Assembly: GCA_020445645.1 (NCBI GenBank)
Contig: JAGRGG010000061.1
Location: 1 to 35,239 of the forward strand
Direction: 5' to 3'
Length of the DNA: 35,239 nucleotides
Source: Geminicoccaceae bacterium
GTDB lineage: Bacteria > Pseudomonadota > Alphaproteobacteria > Geminicoccales > Geminicoccaceae
In this document: one piece after another, positions 20,119 through 28,745 of the stretch
Layout of the letters: each line of letters starts with the position of its first letter
How positions within the stretch are numbered: position 1 is the stretch's first letter
Program-made: the position numbers and the translations under genes
The notes under the pieces: generated by a model
Told to the model about the DNA's origin: nothing
Seen by the model: the letters and a program-made list of their open reading frames with translations, nothing else
Database searches by the model: none

Positions 20119-20435
20119 CGGGTGTCCCCTCCCGCGAGTCTCGCTAAAATGCCGTGAAAAGAGTATAGGCCGTCGATGGGCCGGTCACTGCGAAGCGGGG
20201 GCCGGCCCTTCCTTTGACGCCCGCTCGGGTTCGTTTCGAGGTCGCCCTTGGGTTCCTCGTTTGGTCTAAGCCATTGTTTTCGCCAAACTCCTTGGGTTCG
20301 TTTCGTCGTTCCCGCCGTCGCGCGCGCCGCTTCGCGGGACGCGCCGGCCCCCCGCCGGCAAAGCCCCCCATCCTACCTTTTCATCGCCCCGGCGTCCAGG
20401 GCGAGGGGAGGGCTCGGGTTCGTTTCGCAACCGCG
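20119..20435. repeat. hsdS-hsdR spacer with three direct repeats
   Basis: A 317-base gap without a supported gene. GGGTTCGTTTCG occurs at 20227-20238, 20294-20305 and 20416-20427. The first and last copies extend to an identical 16-mer (20223-20238 and 20412-20427). Copies are 67 and 122 bp apart, so they are not a coding-frame repeat. They may be binding sites or recombination scars in front of hsdR. Confidence 0.6.
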
Positions 20436-21752
20436 TCAGGCCACCCCGGCGGCGACCTTCTCCGCGTCGCGCACGCGGATCTCGCCGGACATGAGCTTGG
20501 GGAGGAGGAGGTCGCGGGTCTGGGCGAGGGTGCGGGACTCAAGCTCATTCGTAGCGATCTTCCTATAGAGGGAATTCACGAGCGCATCGAATTCGCTGTG
20601 TAGGCTACGTGAAGCCATCGTTACTGGGATAGGACGAAAATTTCTTTTGCTAATCTCTAAAAAAGTTGAGCCATTCGCCTTTTCTAGTATTTTAATCATG
20701 TTTGCCATGCACCATAACCAAGCAAATAAATTAGAAATTTTGTTTTTGCAAATCATTGCAATAAACCCTTGATTCACGGCAACGGGAATTTCGGCTAATG
20801 CCAAATAGCCGATTGGCGCTCTTGAAGAGAGCAGAACCGTTCCGACAGGTAATAAGCCCGAACCGATTTTTGCTAGACCATTGGATGTTATCTTACGGGC
20901 GGTACTCATCAGAACCGGGCTTGCCAAGGACGAAAGATCCTTCGGAGTAGCCCAGTTTATGTCCCCGTCCCAGAAAGCCGGTTCGCTCGTGCTTGGCGTC
21001 GAGCCACCGAGCACTTCGACTTCCTCACCGATGGTCGACGTCTCCCACCCCTCCGGCTTCCCCGCCGCGTCCAGCCGCTCGGGGAACAGGTCCCAGAGGT
21101 CGGGGGCAAGATAGGGGGCGCGGCCTTCGGCCTTGGCGCGGGTAGGGCCGAAATCGACGAACCAGTCCTTGAACACCGCCCGCGCCATCGCCTCCAGCGT
21201 CGCGTTCATGCGGCGGTTGAGGTCGATCTTGTCGTCGAGGGCGCCGAGGATGGAGGCGATAGCACGTTGTTCATTAAGTGGAGGTAGTAAAAACTTATAA
21301 TTTAGAATTTTACCAGGAGACGTATGCTTAACAGTAGATCCTGTATAACTTGCTAAAATCTCATTGCGATAATCGGGCGTTCTAAGTAACCAATGAACAT
21401 AACTTTGGCATATTTCGCTGTTTTTGATAATAATTTTGCCAAGGCGCTGATTGTGCAACAAGCGATGCGCGCTTTCTGGAATTCTTGCCGAATAGCCTAG
21501 GGTATCAGCCTCTTTACTTAAGTCAGTCATCGTCACAAGGAGATCGTTTGGCAACAGAATGAAATCTTCTGGCACTGGCCCGCCACGATAGAATTTGTGT
21601 TTTCCCCATTGAAATCCGCCACCAGCTGCAAAATTACCAGGAGTTAGCAGTATGTCTCCAGGTGGATTATCAAAAAAATATTCACCTTTAAAAGCAAATC
21701 CATGCTTTATATCTACAAGTTCGGCTAATTTAGCTGATTTCCAATTATCCAT
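20436..21752 (-). CDS. hsdS: type I restriction-modification specificity subunit
   Basis: A 438-residue subunit that determines the DNA sequence recognised by the HsdMSR complex. It has two target-recognition domains (about 1-165 and 235-385). They are separated by a conserved helical spacer ([20 protein letters not shown] to [20 protein letters not shown]) and closed by a second helix ([20 protein letters not shown]). ATG 21752 overlaps the end of hsdM by eight bases (ATGGATAA), so translation is coupled; the TTG one codon earlier is less likely. The two recognition domains are strikingly AT-rich while the helical spacers are GC-rich like the host, indicating imported recognition domains in a resident scaffold. 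Confidence 0.95.
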   Translation of the reverse strand: MDNWKSAKLAELVDIKHGFAFKGEYFFDNPPGDILLTPGNFAAGGGFQWGKHKFYRGGPVPEDFILLPNDLLVTMTDLSKEADTLGYSARIPESAHRLLHNQRLGKIIIKNSEICQSYVHWLLRTPDYRNEILASYTGSTVKHTSPGKILNYKFLLPPLNEQRAIASILGALDDKIDLNRRMNATLEAMARAVFKDWFVDFGPTRAKAEGRAPYLAPDLWDLFPERLDAAGKPEGWETSTIGEEVEVLGGSTPSTSEPAFWDGDINWATPKDLSSLASPVLMSTARKITSNGLAKIGSGLLPVGTVLLSSRAPIGYLALAEIPVAVNQGFIAMICKNKISNLFAWLWCMANMIKILEKANGSTFLEISKRNFRPIPVTMASRSLHSEFDALVNSLYRKIATNELESRTLAQTRDLLLPKLMSGEIRVRDAEKVAAGVA

Positions 21753-23559
21753 CAATATTAACCTTGCCTAGCTCCTCCCGAATCGTTCCCGCCAACCTCT
21801 CTCCCTTCTCGAACTGTCCCTCCAATTCTGCCCACAGCGCCGCGAACCGCTCCACGAACGGCACGTCGTCCTCGTCCGCCGCCACAGCACCGACGTAGCG
21901 GCCGGGGGTCAGCACGAAGCCGTGGTCGGCGATCTCCGCCACCGTCGCGGCCTTGCAGAAGCCGGGCACGTCGGCGTAGCCGCTTCCCTCACGCCAGCGG
22001 TGGTAGGCGTCGGCGATGCGGGCGACGTCGTCGTCGGAGAATTCCTTGCGCGTCTTGTCGACCATGTGCCCGAGCTTGCGGGCGTCGACGAACAGCACCT
22101 CGCTTCTGCGGTCGCGGAGCCGGCCACGGCCCAGCACCTCGCCGCCGCGCCTGTTCCGGGCGAGGAACCACAGGCAGGCGGGGATCTGGGTCGAGTAGAA
22201 CAGTTGGCCGGGAAGGGCGATCATGCAGTCGACGGCGTCGGCCTCGACCATGCGGCGGCGGATCTCGCCCTCGCCGCTCTGGGTGGAGGACATCGAGCCG
22301 TTGGCGAGGACGACGCCGGCCGTGCCGTTCGGGGCCAAGTGGTGGAGGACGTGCTGGAGCCACGCGAAGTTGGCGTTGCCGGGCGGGGGCGCCCCGAAGG
22401 CCCAGCGGGCGTCGTCGCGCAGGCGCCCGCCGCCCCAGTCGGAGACGTTGAAGGGCGGGTTGGCGAGGATGTGGTCGGCGCGCAGGTCGGGGAGTTCGTC
22501 CTCGTGGAAGCTGCCCTCGGGGTTCCAGCGCACGTCGGCCTCGATGCCGCGCACGGCGAGGTTCATCCGGCAGAGGCGCCACGTGGTGTGGTTCGACTCC
22601 TGCCCGTAGACGGCGATGTCGCCGATCCGCCCGCCGTGGGCTTCCACGAACTTCTCCGACTGGACGAACATGCCCCCCGAGCCGCAGCAGGGGTCGTAGA
22701 CGCGGCCCCGGTAGGGCTCCAGCATCTCGACCATCGTCCGGACGACCGAGCGGGGCGTGTAGAACTCGCCGCCGCGCTTGCCCTCGGAGCCGGCGAACTG
22801 GCCGAGGAAGTACTCGTAGACGCGGCCGAGCAGGTCGCGCGCCTCGCCCCGCCCGTGGCCGATGGCGATGTCGGCGACGAGGTCGATCAGCTCGCCCAGC
22901 ATGACGGGGCTGAGGGCGGGCCGGGCGTACTCCTTGGGCAGGGCGCCCTTGAGGCTCGGGTTCACCTTCTCGATCGCCGCCATCGCCTCGTCGATGGCCC
23001 TGCCGACGCCGGGCTGCTTCGCGCCCGCCCGGAGGCGCGACCAGCGGGCTTCCTTCGGCACCCAGAACACGTTCTCGGCCCTATAGGCGTCGGGGTCCTC
23101 GGCGTCCTCCGGGTACTCGGCCAGGAGTTCGGCGCGCTTCGCCTCGAAGCCGTCGGAGACGTGCTTCAGGAAGATGAGGCCGAGCGCCACGTGCTTGTAG
23201 TCGGACGGCTCCATGTTGCCGCGCAGCTTGTCGGCGGCCCGGAACAGGTCCGCCTCGAAGCCGAGGCTGGCGCCGCCGTTGCCGCGCTTGGCCTTGGGCT
23301 TCGGTTCGGGCGGGGGTTCGGGCGGGGGTTCGGGGTGGGCGAACAGGCCGGCCGGCGCTTCGCGCCTGTCGGTCAGCGCCACCGACCCGCCCCGGCCCCG
23401 GCCAAGCGCGACGCGGCCGTCCGCGACCAGCGCGTCGCGTGTCGTGGCGTAGGACGCCTCGTCCCAGCCGAGCGCCGCGCGCAGGCGCGCGTTGCCGGCC
23501 GATCCGCCGAGATCGGCCAGGGCGTCGATGAACCGTGTCTCGTTCGCGCCGTCCGTCAT
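21745..23559 (-). CDS. hsdM: type I restriction-modification methyltransferase subunit
   Basis: A 604-residue N6-adenine DNA methyltransferase subunit that protects host sites and supplies the methylase of the complex. The SAM-binding motif is [11 protein letters not shown] (288-298) and the catalytic motif is NPPF (367-370). The N-terminal 70 residues look like a small winged-helix module ([20 protein letters not shown], then [10 protein letters not shown]). A repetitive proline/glutamate linker ([14 protein letters not shown]) joins it to the usual HsdM helical domain. The frame extends to 23661, but ATG 23559 has AGGAG just upstream and begins the recognisable domain. It ends inside the hsdS start and lies 108 bases after the helicase gene. 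Confidence 0.95.
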   Translation of the reverse strand: MTDGANETRFIDALADLGGSAGNARLRAALGWDEASYATTRDALVADGRVALGRGRGGSVALTDRREAPAGLFAHPEPPPEPPPEPKPKAKRGNGGASLGFEADLFRAADKLRGNMEPSDYKHVALGLIFLKHVSDGFEAKRAELLAEYPEDAEDPDAYRAENVFWVPKEARWSRLRAGAKQPGVGRAIDEAMAAIEKVNPSLKGALPKEYARPALSPVMLGELIDLVADIAIGHGRGEARDLLGRVYEYFLGQFAGSEGKRGGEFYTPRSVVRTMVEMLEPYRGRVYDPCCGSGGMFVQSEKFVEAHGGRIGDIAVYGQESNHTTWRLCRMNLAVRGIEADVRWNPEGSFHEDELPDLRADHILANPPFNVSDWGGGRLRDDARWAFGAPPPGNANFAWLQHVLHHLAPNGTAGVVLANGSMSSTQSGEGEIRRRMVEADAVDCMIALPGQLFYSTQIPACLWFLARNRRGGEVLGRGRLRDRRSEVLFVDARKLGHMVDKTRKEFSDDDVARIADAYHRWREGSGYADVPGFCKAATVAEIADHGFVLTPGRYVGAVAADEDDVPFVERFAALWAELEGQFEKGERLAGTIREELGKVNIDG

Positions 23560-23667
23560 GGGCTCCTCAAGCGATGTCCGTCGTCGTAACCGACTTCTGC
23601 CTTCTCGCCCCGCGCGAGGCAATGCGCCCGTATGGCGGCGAGGGAGGACGCGGGAGCGCAAGGCTTG

Positions 23668-25845
23668 TCATCCCCCTACGGCATCCATCAGCCGGCGCGC
23701 GAGGCGCGCGAGGCCCACCGTGTCTAGCCTTCGGCTCGCGTAGCCCAGCGTTTGCAACTCGTCGCCCAGGTAGACGTCGTACTTGTCCAGGCAGCGGTCC
23801 CTTACCCTCGCCGCCAGCGCGACCGGATCGGGGTCGGGCGCCCCGGCGATCCTCGCCAGCGCAGAAAGCACCTCCCCGGCGCTCCCCGCGACCTGCAGCG
23901 CCAGCAGCGTGGGCTCGGTCTTGAGACCGTGGGCGGCCAGGGCGAGCAGGAGGGCTTCCTGGCGCCGCCCCCCGACCCAGGGAAAGACCAGCGTGTCGTG
24001 ACCGTCCGCAAGGATCGGTCTTCGGGCAAGTCCCAGCCGAGCGAAGGTCTCCCGGCCCTCGCGCAGCAGCGCCCGCGCCCCGGGGTCGAGGTAGGCAGGG
24101 ACGCCGGCGTCTTCGTAGAGGCGGCGCATTTCGGCCACCACCGCGTCGTGGGGCGCGATCGTGCCGCCGCCGAATCGCGGCGCCTTGCCCGTGCGCGCCG
24201 GGACGACCTCGATCTCGCCCCGGTGGGCGTGAAGCGCCACGACCTGCCAGCGGCGGCCGGCGAAGAGGATGTAATCGCCCTGGAGGGGGGCGTGCTCGGC
24301 CGGCAGCGAGCCCAGCGTCTTCCCGTCGCAGACGAGCCGGTACTCCTTCGGCGTGTCGAACACGGCGAAGAAAGCGTAGGAAGCGAGCAGCCGCTCGCCC
24401 TCGCGCCCGGGCAGCAGCACCCCGTCCGGGGCCTGCTCGATCAGCCCCACCCGCGGGTCGCCCATCCGGCGCAGGAGCTTCTTGAACAGGGCGGCGTCGA
24501 CGTCGGCGAACGCGCCGCCGCGAACGAGGCAGTCGAAGGCGCGCCTGGGGGTGACGCCGCCGTGCTGGCCGATCAGGGCGAGGATCTGATGCGCGAGCGT
24601 CGAAAGGTGCGGCTCGCCTGTCCCCGACGGCTCCACCCAGCGCTTGAGCAGCAGTTCCACCATGGCGACCGTTTGCAGGAGGGTCGGGCGCAGGGCGTCG
24701 AGCGGGTGGGCGAGCGCGCCCAGCTCGCTTTCGGGAACGTACACCCTCAAGACGGCGGGCGCCCCCTCGCGGCGGCCGGACCGGCCGAGGCGCTGGCGCA
24801 TGCCCGCCACCGTGTGGCCGGGGCCGATCTGGGCCACCGCCTCGATGGCGCCCACGTCGATTCCCAGTTCGAGCGTGGTCGTGCAGACGATCGTGGCGGG
24901 CCGATCCGCCCGCTTCATCCTCGCTTCGGCTTCCTCGCGCAGGTCGCGGCTGAGGCTGCCGTGATGGGGCAAGAACTCCCCCGGCACGCCGGCCTCCTCG
25001 CTCAGGTCGTTCAAGGCCGCGCTGTAGATCTCGACCTGACGCCTGGACCCGGCGAAGATCAGGTTCTTGCCCCCGCGCAGGCTCTCGAACATGTCGCGGG
25101 CGATCCGCCGGTCGGCCGTGCCGGGGAGGGCGCCCCCATCCCCTCCGTCCGCCTTCGGCGGCTGGAGGGGGTCGAGGTAGCCTCGAACCTGCAGCATCAG
25201 CCGCAGGCCCGAGCCCTGCGACTCGACGACGGCAACCCCGTCCGGCGCGTTCGGCCGCAGGAAGGCGGCGGCGACGCTCAGGTCGGCCAGGGTGGCGGAC
25301 AGGCCCACCCGAGGGATCCGGCGCCCCGCCGCCGCCTCGAGGCGAACGAGAAGGGACTGGAGCTGCTTGCCCCGCGGCGCGTCGAAGAAGGCGTGCAGTT
25401 CGTCGATCACGACGTGCGTCAGGCCCTTGAACAAGCCCCTCGCCTCGCCCCCGCGCCGCACCAGGATGGCCTCGAGCGACTCCGGCGTGATCAGGACGAT
25501 GCCGTGCCGGGCCCGCCGGGCGCGGTTCTTCGCGGCTTGGCCGACGTCGCCGTGCCATTTGAAGACGGGGATGTCGAGATCCCCGCACAAGGACTCGACG
25601 CGGCGGAACTGATCGTTGATGAGCGCCCGAAGAGGGCTGACGTAGAGGGCGTCGAAGCCGGACGGCGGCGCCCCGGCGGCCGAGGCGATGCGCGAGACGA
25701 TCGGAAGGAAGGCCGCCTCGGTCTTCCCGCTCGCGGTGGCGGCGGCGATGACGGCGTCGCGCCGGCCCTCCAGCAGGACCGGGATCGCCCGCGCCTGGAT
25801 GTCGCGCAGCCCGCTCCAGCCCTGGCGCCAGATCCAGCGCCGCAC
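23668..25845 (-). CDS. sngC: Lhr-like DEAD/DEAH helicase of a Shango-like defence module
   Basis: A superfamily 2 helicase of at least 725 residues. Visible motifs are motif I TASGKT (37-42), motif II DELH (148-151), motif III SAT (183-185) and motif VI QRLGRSGRREG. An Lhr-type C-terminal region follows (LFAGRRWQVVALHAHRGEIE). It probably remodels nucleic acid for the ATPase and TerB-C proteins encoded upstream. The first canonical start is GTG 25845, but the frame is open further upstream into the ATPase gene and reads TPPFDLLHEEVRRWIWRQGW there. That is the normal beginning of such helicases, so the protein probably starts earlier at a non-standard codon or by coupling with the ATPase gene. 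BREX BrxHI helicases are related, but no other BREX genes are present. Confidence 0.8.
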   Translation of the reverse strand: MRRWIWRQGWSGLRDIQARAIPVLLEGRRDAVIAAATASGKTEAAFLPIVSRIASAAGAPPSGFDALYVSPLRALINDQFRRVESLCGDLDIPVFKWHGDVGQAAKNRARRARHGIVLITPESLEAILVRRGGEARGLFKGLTHVVIDELHAFFDAPRGKQLQSLLVRLEAAAGRRIPRVGLSATLADLSVAAAFLRPNAPDGVAVVESQGSGLRLMLQVRGYLDPLQPPKADGGDGGALPGTADRRIARDMFESLRGGKNLIFAGSRRQVEIYSAALNDLSEEAGVPGEFLPHHGSLSRDLREEAEARMKRADRPATIVCTTTLELGIDVGAIEAVAQIGPGHTVAGMRQRLGRSGRREGAPAVLRVYVPESELGALAHPLDALRPTLLQTVAMVELLLKRWVEPSGTGEPHLSTLAHQILALIGQHGGVTPRRAFDCLVRGGAFADVDAALFKKLLRRMGDPRVGLIEQAPDGVLLPGREGERLLASYAFFAVFDTPKEYRLVCDGKTLGSLPAEHAPLQGDYILFAGRRWQVVALHAHRGEIEVVPARTGKAPRFGGGTIAPHDAVVAEMRRLYEDAGVPAYLDPGARALLREGRETFARLGLARRPILADGHDTLVFPWVGGRRQEALLLALAAHGLKTEPTLLALQVAGSAGEVLSALARIAGAPDPDPVALAARVRDRCLDKYDVYLGDELQTLGYASRRLDTVGLARLARRLMDAVGG

Positions 25846-25915
25846 TTCCTCGTGCAGGAGGTCGAACGGCGGCGTCAGGGCGGGTATGGCCGTCTCCGAC
25901 TGGTCGTGGGCAGGC

Positions 25916-27232
25916 TCACAGCCGGAATTCTGCGAACCCTTCGTCGCTCGTTGCCGGACCCTCCGCCCCCTTGGGATCAGCGTTGAGCGGGCCCCGGTCG
26001 GGCGCGATCTCAGTTCTTTCGATCAGGTCGTCCCAGGCCGTGCCCGGGTTCTGGTCGAGGACGGCGAGCAGGTCGAGGAAGGTCTTGATCGTGTTGCGCG
26101 GCGTGCGGAAGTAGGCTTCTCCGATCTTCTGCTGGCAGTGCGCCATGAAAGCGTGCAGCGCCTCGTCCGGAACCGGGTAGTCGTCCGGGTTGCCCTGGGC
26201 GAAGACGTGACGGAGCTTCGTGAGAAGAACGTAGAGTTCCTCCGTCGTGAGCGCCGGCAAACGGATCACGGGTCCGGAGAAATCGACCAAGCCGTGCTTG
26301 ACGAAGCTGTTCTCGGCGAGCCGCGAGCGGAGTGCTTCGTAGGAGTAGAGCCCGCGGCGGGGATCGAGGAGAAATTCGGGCGTGCCGCCGAAGAGCACGC
26401 CGAAATGCTCGGCTCGACCTTGCAGGAGATCGTTCACGATGCGCAGGATCTGCTCGTAGTTGGCGTTGCGCGACGTGGCGTTCACGAGCTTGTGGAGGTT
26501 GACCATCTCGTCCAACACGACGAGGAAGCCGTCGTAGCCGGCGAGCCGCACGAAGCGGGACATGAGCTTCAGGTGATCGTAGACAGTGTCGTCGTCGATG
26601 ATAACGCGCACGCCCAGGTCGGATTTGGCCTGCGTCTTGAGCGCGTACTCGCCCCTTAGCCAGCGCAGCGCGGCATCCTTCAACCGGTCGTCCCCCGCCT
26701 CGAAGGCTTCCCAGTAACGGCGGATCACGGTTGCGAAGTCGTAGCCGGCCCGCATGTCCTGCAACACGGCAAGCCTCTTCTCGATCTCATCGCCGACGGC
26801 ATCCTCCGTGCCGGCGTGCCGCCTCGCCTCGCCGATGAAGCGCTCGATGATCGAGGTGAGGGCGCCGCCCTCGGGCTTGCTGCGGGTGGCGAGGTTGGTC
26901 ATCAGCACGGCGTAGAGGCCGCGCGCCTCGCCGCCGCTTGCGAATAGGCGCTGGTTGGGACCAAGGTCGGCGTGGGCCGTGACGAGTTTCGTTTCCAGGG
27001 CCACCAAACGCGCGAGGTTCAAGAAAAAAGTCTTGCCCGAGCCGTAGTCGCCGATGACGAAGCGCACGGTTGAGCCCCCTTGGGAAAGGTTGCGGATGTC
27101 CTTGACGATCTGCTCGATCTCCCGCGCCCGGCCGACCTGCACGTGCTGCAGGCCGAGCCGGGGAACGACCCCGGCACGCAAAGCCCCTACGATCGCGTTG
27201 CGATCCCTGACCTTGATGTCGCCACGTGCCAT
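25916..27232 (-). CDS. sngB: P-loop ATPase (BrxD/DUF2791-like) of a Shango-like module
   Basis: A 438-residue ATPase with Walker A GDYGSGKT (61-68) and Walker B FLVVLDEM (236-243). GLQHVQVGRAREIEQIVKDI at the N-terminus and FYSYEALRSRLAENSF-type sequence near residue 320 are typical of the DUF2791 group used in BREX (BrxD) and Shango. ATG 27232 follows the TerB-C gene by 17 bases, with GGGAAGG in front. Its stop abuts the helicase frame. In the known three-gene Shango systems, a TerB-like protein, an ATPase and a helicase are encoded together; this order fits, while BREX core genes (pglX, pglZ) are missing. Confidence 0.82.
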   Translation of the reverse strand: MARGDIKVRDRNAIVGALRAGVVPRLGLQHVQVGRAREIEQIVKDIRNLSQGGSTVRFVIGDYGSGKTFFLNLARLVALETKLVTAHADLGPNQRLFASGGEARGLYAVLMTNLATRSKPEGGALTSIIERFIGEARRHAGTEDAVGDEIEKRLAVLQDMRAGYDFATVIRRYWEAFEAGDDRLKDAALRWLRGEYALKTQAKSDLGVRVIIDDDTVYDHLKLMSRFVRLAGYDGFLVVLDEMVNLHKLVNATSRNANYEQILRIVNDLLQGRAEHFGVLFGGTPEFLLDPRRGLYSYEALRSRLAENSFVKHGLVDFSGPVIRLPALTTEELYVLLTKLRHVFAQGNPDDYPVPDEALHAFMAHCQQKIGEAYFRTPRNTIKTFLDLLAVLDQNPGTAWDDLIERTEIAPDRGPLNADPKGAEGPATSDEGFAEFRL

Positions 27233-27249
27233 TTTAATTTGTCCTTCCC

Positions 27250-28479
27250 TTACGCCTCGGGGGGCTGTTCAAGAACGGCGCGCGCGACGATGATAGGGTC
27301 GCCGTCCTCGATCACGGCTTCGTGAAATCGCTCCAATGCCCAATCATTGATCGTTTCAAGCGCGCCGTCAGGCATCAGGTCGAACGCGCGGGCGTGCGCC
27401 TCGTATTCCGGGCGGTTGCACCGCTCGATCGTCACCAGAACTTGCAGAAGGGCCGCGTGCCGTGCCTCGAGGCCGGGGTAGGGGCCATCCACGCTGGCTT
27501 CGGCGGCAGGAGGCACTGGAACTGGCGAAGGCTCGTCGTGGTCGAAGATTTCTTCCAGAATTCCACCTACGTTTCTGGTCTGTTCCTGGATCAGCTTGAT
27601 GCGGTCAGGATCCAAGAGGACCACGGTACGGACCAAAGGGCGATCCGTCCGAGGGAGCACTGGGGCGTCTTCCCCGGGAACCTTCGCCGACGCTTCCTTT
27701 ATTGGTTCGTCTGTCGACAGAACGGGTTCGTGCGGTACCGGGACAGACGCATCATTTTCTCCGTTTTCGCTGCCCAGACGAACTTGCCGTTCGTTGGCGA
27801 CGTAGGCGGAGGGGTAGGGAATCGAAAAGTCAGGTGGCGCGGCTTCGGCCAAGCCGCTCCGAACGGGCGCTTCCGGCAAGGTAGGCAAGGTTTGGGATTG
27901 TGGGATTAAGAGGGGCGACGGTTCGGATCTCCTGACAGCGTTGTTCGGCGTTTTCGCGTCGATGGCCTCGAAAGATCCCATAGGCGTAGTGACCGAAGCC
28001 TGTCGGAACATCTGGACGAGCCGGTCATGCGCGTCGCGCCGTTCGAGCTTCCCGTCGCCGTTCACGATACCAAAGACGCGCTCGACCCGCAGCCGTCGCC
28101 CAGTTTCCGTCTCTGTTGCAACGAGCAAGGCGACCCCGTTTCCTGTCCGCTCAGCGGCGCATATCTCGATGCTTAGCAAGATGTCGCGATCGTCATCGGC
28201 TTGATAGCCAAGCGTGGCTTGAGTCGGTTTTCTTAGTAGAATTTGTCTGCTTGGCCCCAGTGTCAAATTCCAAAGCTCAGATATTTCTTCCGGCTTACGT
28301 CCCCGTGTAGGAAAATATTGAAAGCCACTTGCAAGTGGAGCTACGATACTTGACCTATTGCGAGTGCCGTTTCTCAATTGTCTTGAGGGACATCCCTTCG
28401 CCAATCCGGATTGAATATATGCAAAAATGCTCAATATTTTCGCCCTGGTAGACAGTAGCTCGTATCGGCTTGATGCCAC
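27250..28479 (-). CDS. sngA: TerB-C domain protein, possibly N-terminally truncated (SngA-like)
   Basis: A 409-residue frame. Residues about 285-409 match the TerB-C pattern: LLDPDRIKLIQEQTRNVGGI, LEEIF, then LEARHAALLQVLVTIERC and AFDLMPDGALETINDWALER. Residues 190-285 form a Pro/Glu-rich linker. Residues 1-190 are not recognised, and the TerB-N and TerB domains usual in such proteins are not visible. The GTG start directly follows an in-frame TAG and has no ribosome-binding site, and the first 60 codons are in AT-richer DNA. The gene may have lost its true N-terminus, or the start lies elsewhere. The ATPase gene follows after 17 bases. The Shango assignment rests mainly on the neighbours. 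Confidence 0.6.
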   Translation of the reverse strand: MASSRYELLSTRAKILSIFAYIQSGLAKGCPSRQLRNGTRNRSSIVAPLASGFQYFPTRGRKPEEISELWNLTLGPSRQILLRKPTQATLGYQADDDRDILLSIEICAAERTGNGVALLVATETETGRRLRVERVFGIVNGDGKLERRDAHDRLVQMFRQASVTTPMGSFEAIDAKTPNNAVRRSEPSPLLIPQSQTLPTLPEAPVRSGLAEAAPPDFSIPYPSAYVANERQVRLGSENGENDASVPVPHEPVLSTDEPIKEASAKVPGEDAPVLPRTDRPLVRTVVLLDPDRIKLIQEQTRNVGGILEEIFDHDEPSPVPVPPAAEASVDGPYPGLEARHAALLQVLVTIERCNRPEYEAHARAFDLMPDGALETINDWALERFHEAVIEDGDPIIVARAVLEQPPEA

Positions 28480-28704
28480 CTATTGAGATGACGGTGTCAA
28501 GGCCCGCTTCAGTAACATTGCACGCCGATTGGACGCCGTGCATGACCAACCTTTCTTGGCGATAGCTTCTGTACCGGCCAAGACTTCGATATGTCGCTGG
28601 CTGTTCACACTATCCGTCATAAGCCCCCAAGTGATCGCCTTGAACGTTATCAACGTTTTATGCCCCGCGGCTACGCGCGAGGCAATCCTTTCCTGAGCTG
28701 GCAT
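28480..28704 (-). pseudogene. upstream open frame separated by TAG from the TerB-C gene
   Basis: A 74-residue frame from ATG 28704 (TTG 28707 also possible) ends with TAG. The next codon in the same frame is the GTG 28479 used above for the TerB-C gene. The two frames may thus be one gene interrupted by an amber codon. The sequence (ITWGLMTDSVNSQRHIEVLA and so on) is not recognised, and its codon use is less GC-biased than in the neighbours. It may equally be a chance frame in the gap after mcrC. Confidence 0.35.
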
Positions 28705-28745
28705 CAAGGGTGATGGTGAGGCGTCGCGGCAGGCAAAAAGTCCAA

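Noticed and set aside
20296-20311. GTTC...GTTC as a second SOS box in the hsd spacer
   Set aside because: The spacer is eight bases, not seven, and it is made by the local GGGTTCGTTTCG repeat.
23668-27232. BREX system based on BrxD-like ATPase and Lhr-type helicase
   Set aside because: No pglX, pglZ, brxA or brxB genes nearby, and a TerB-C protein is present, which favours a Shango-like assignment.
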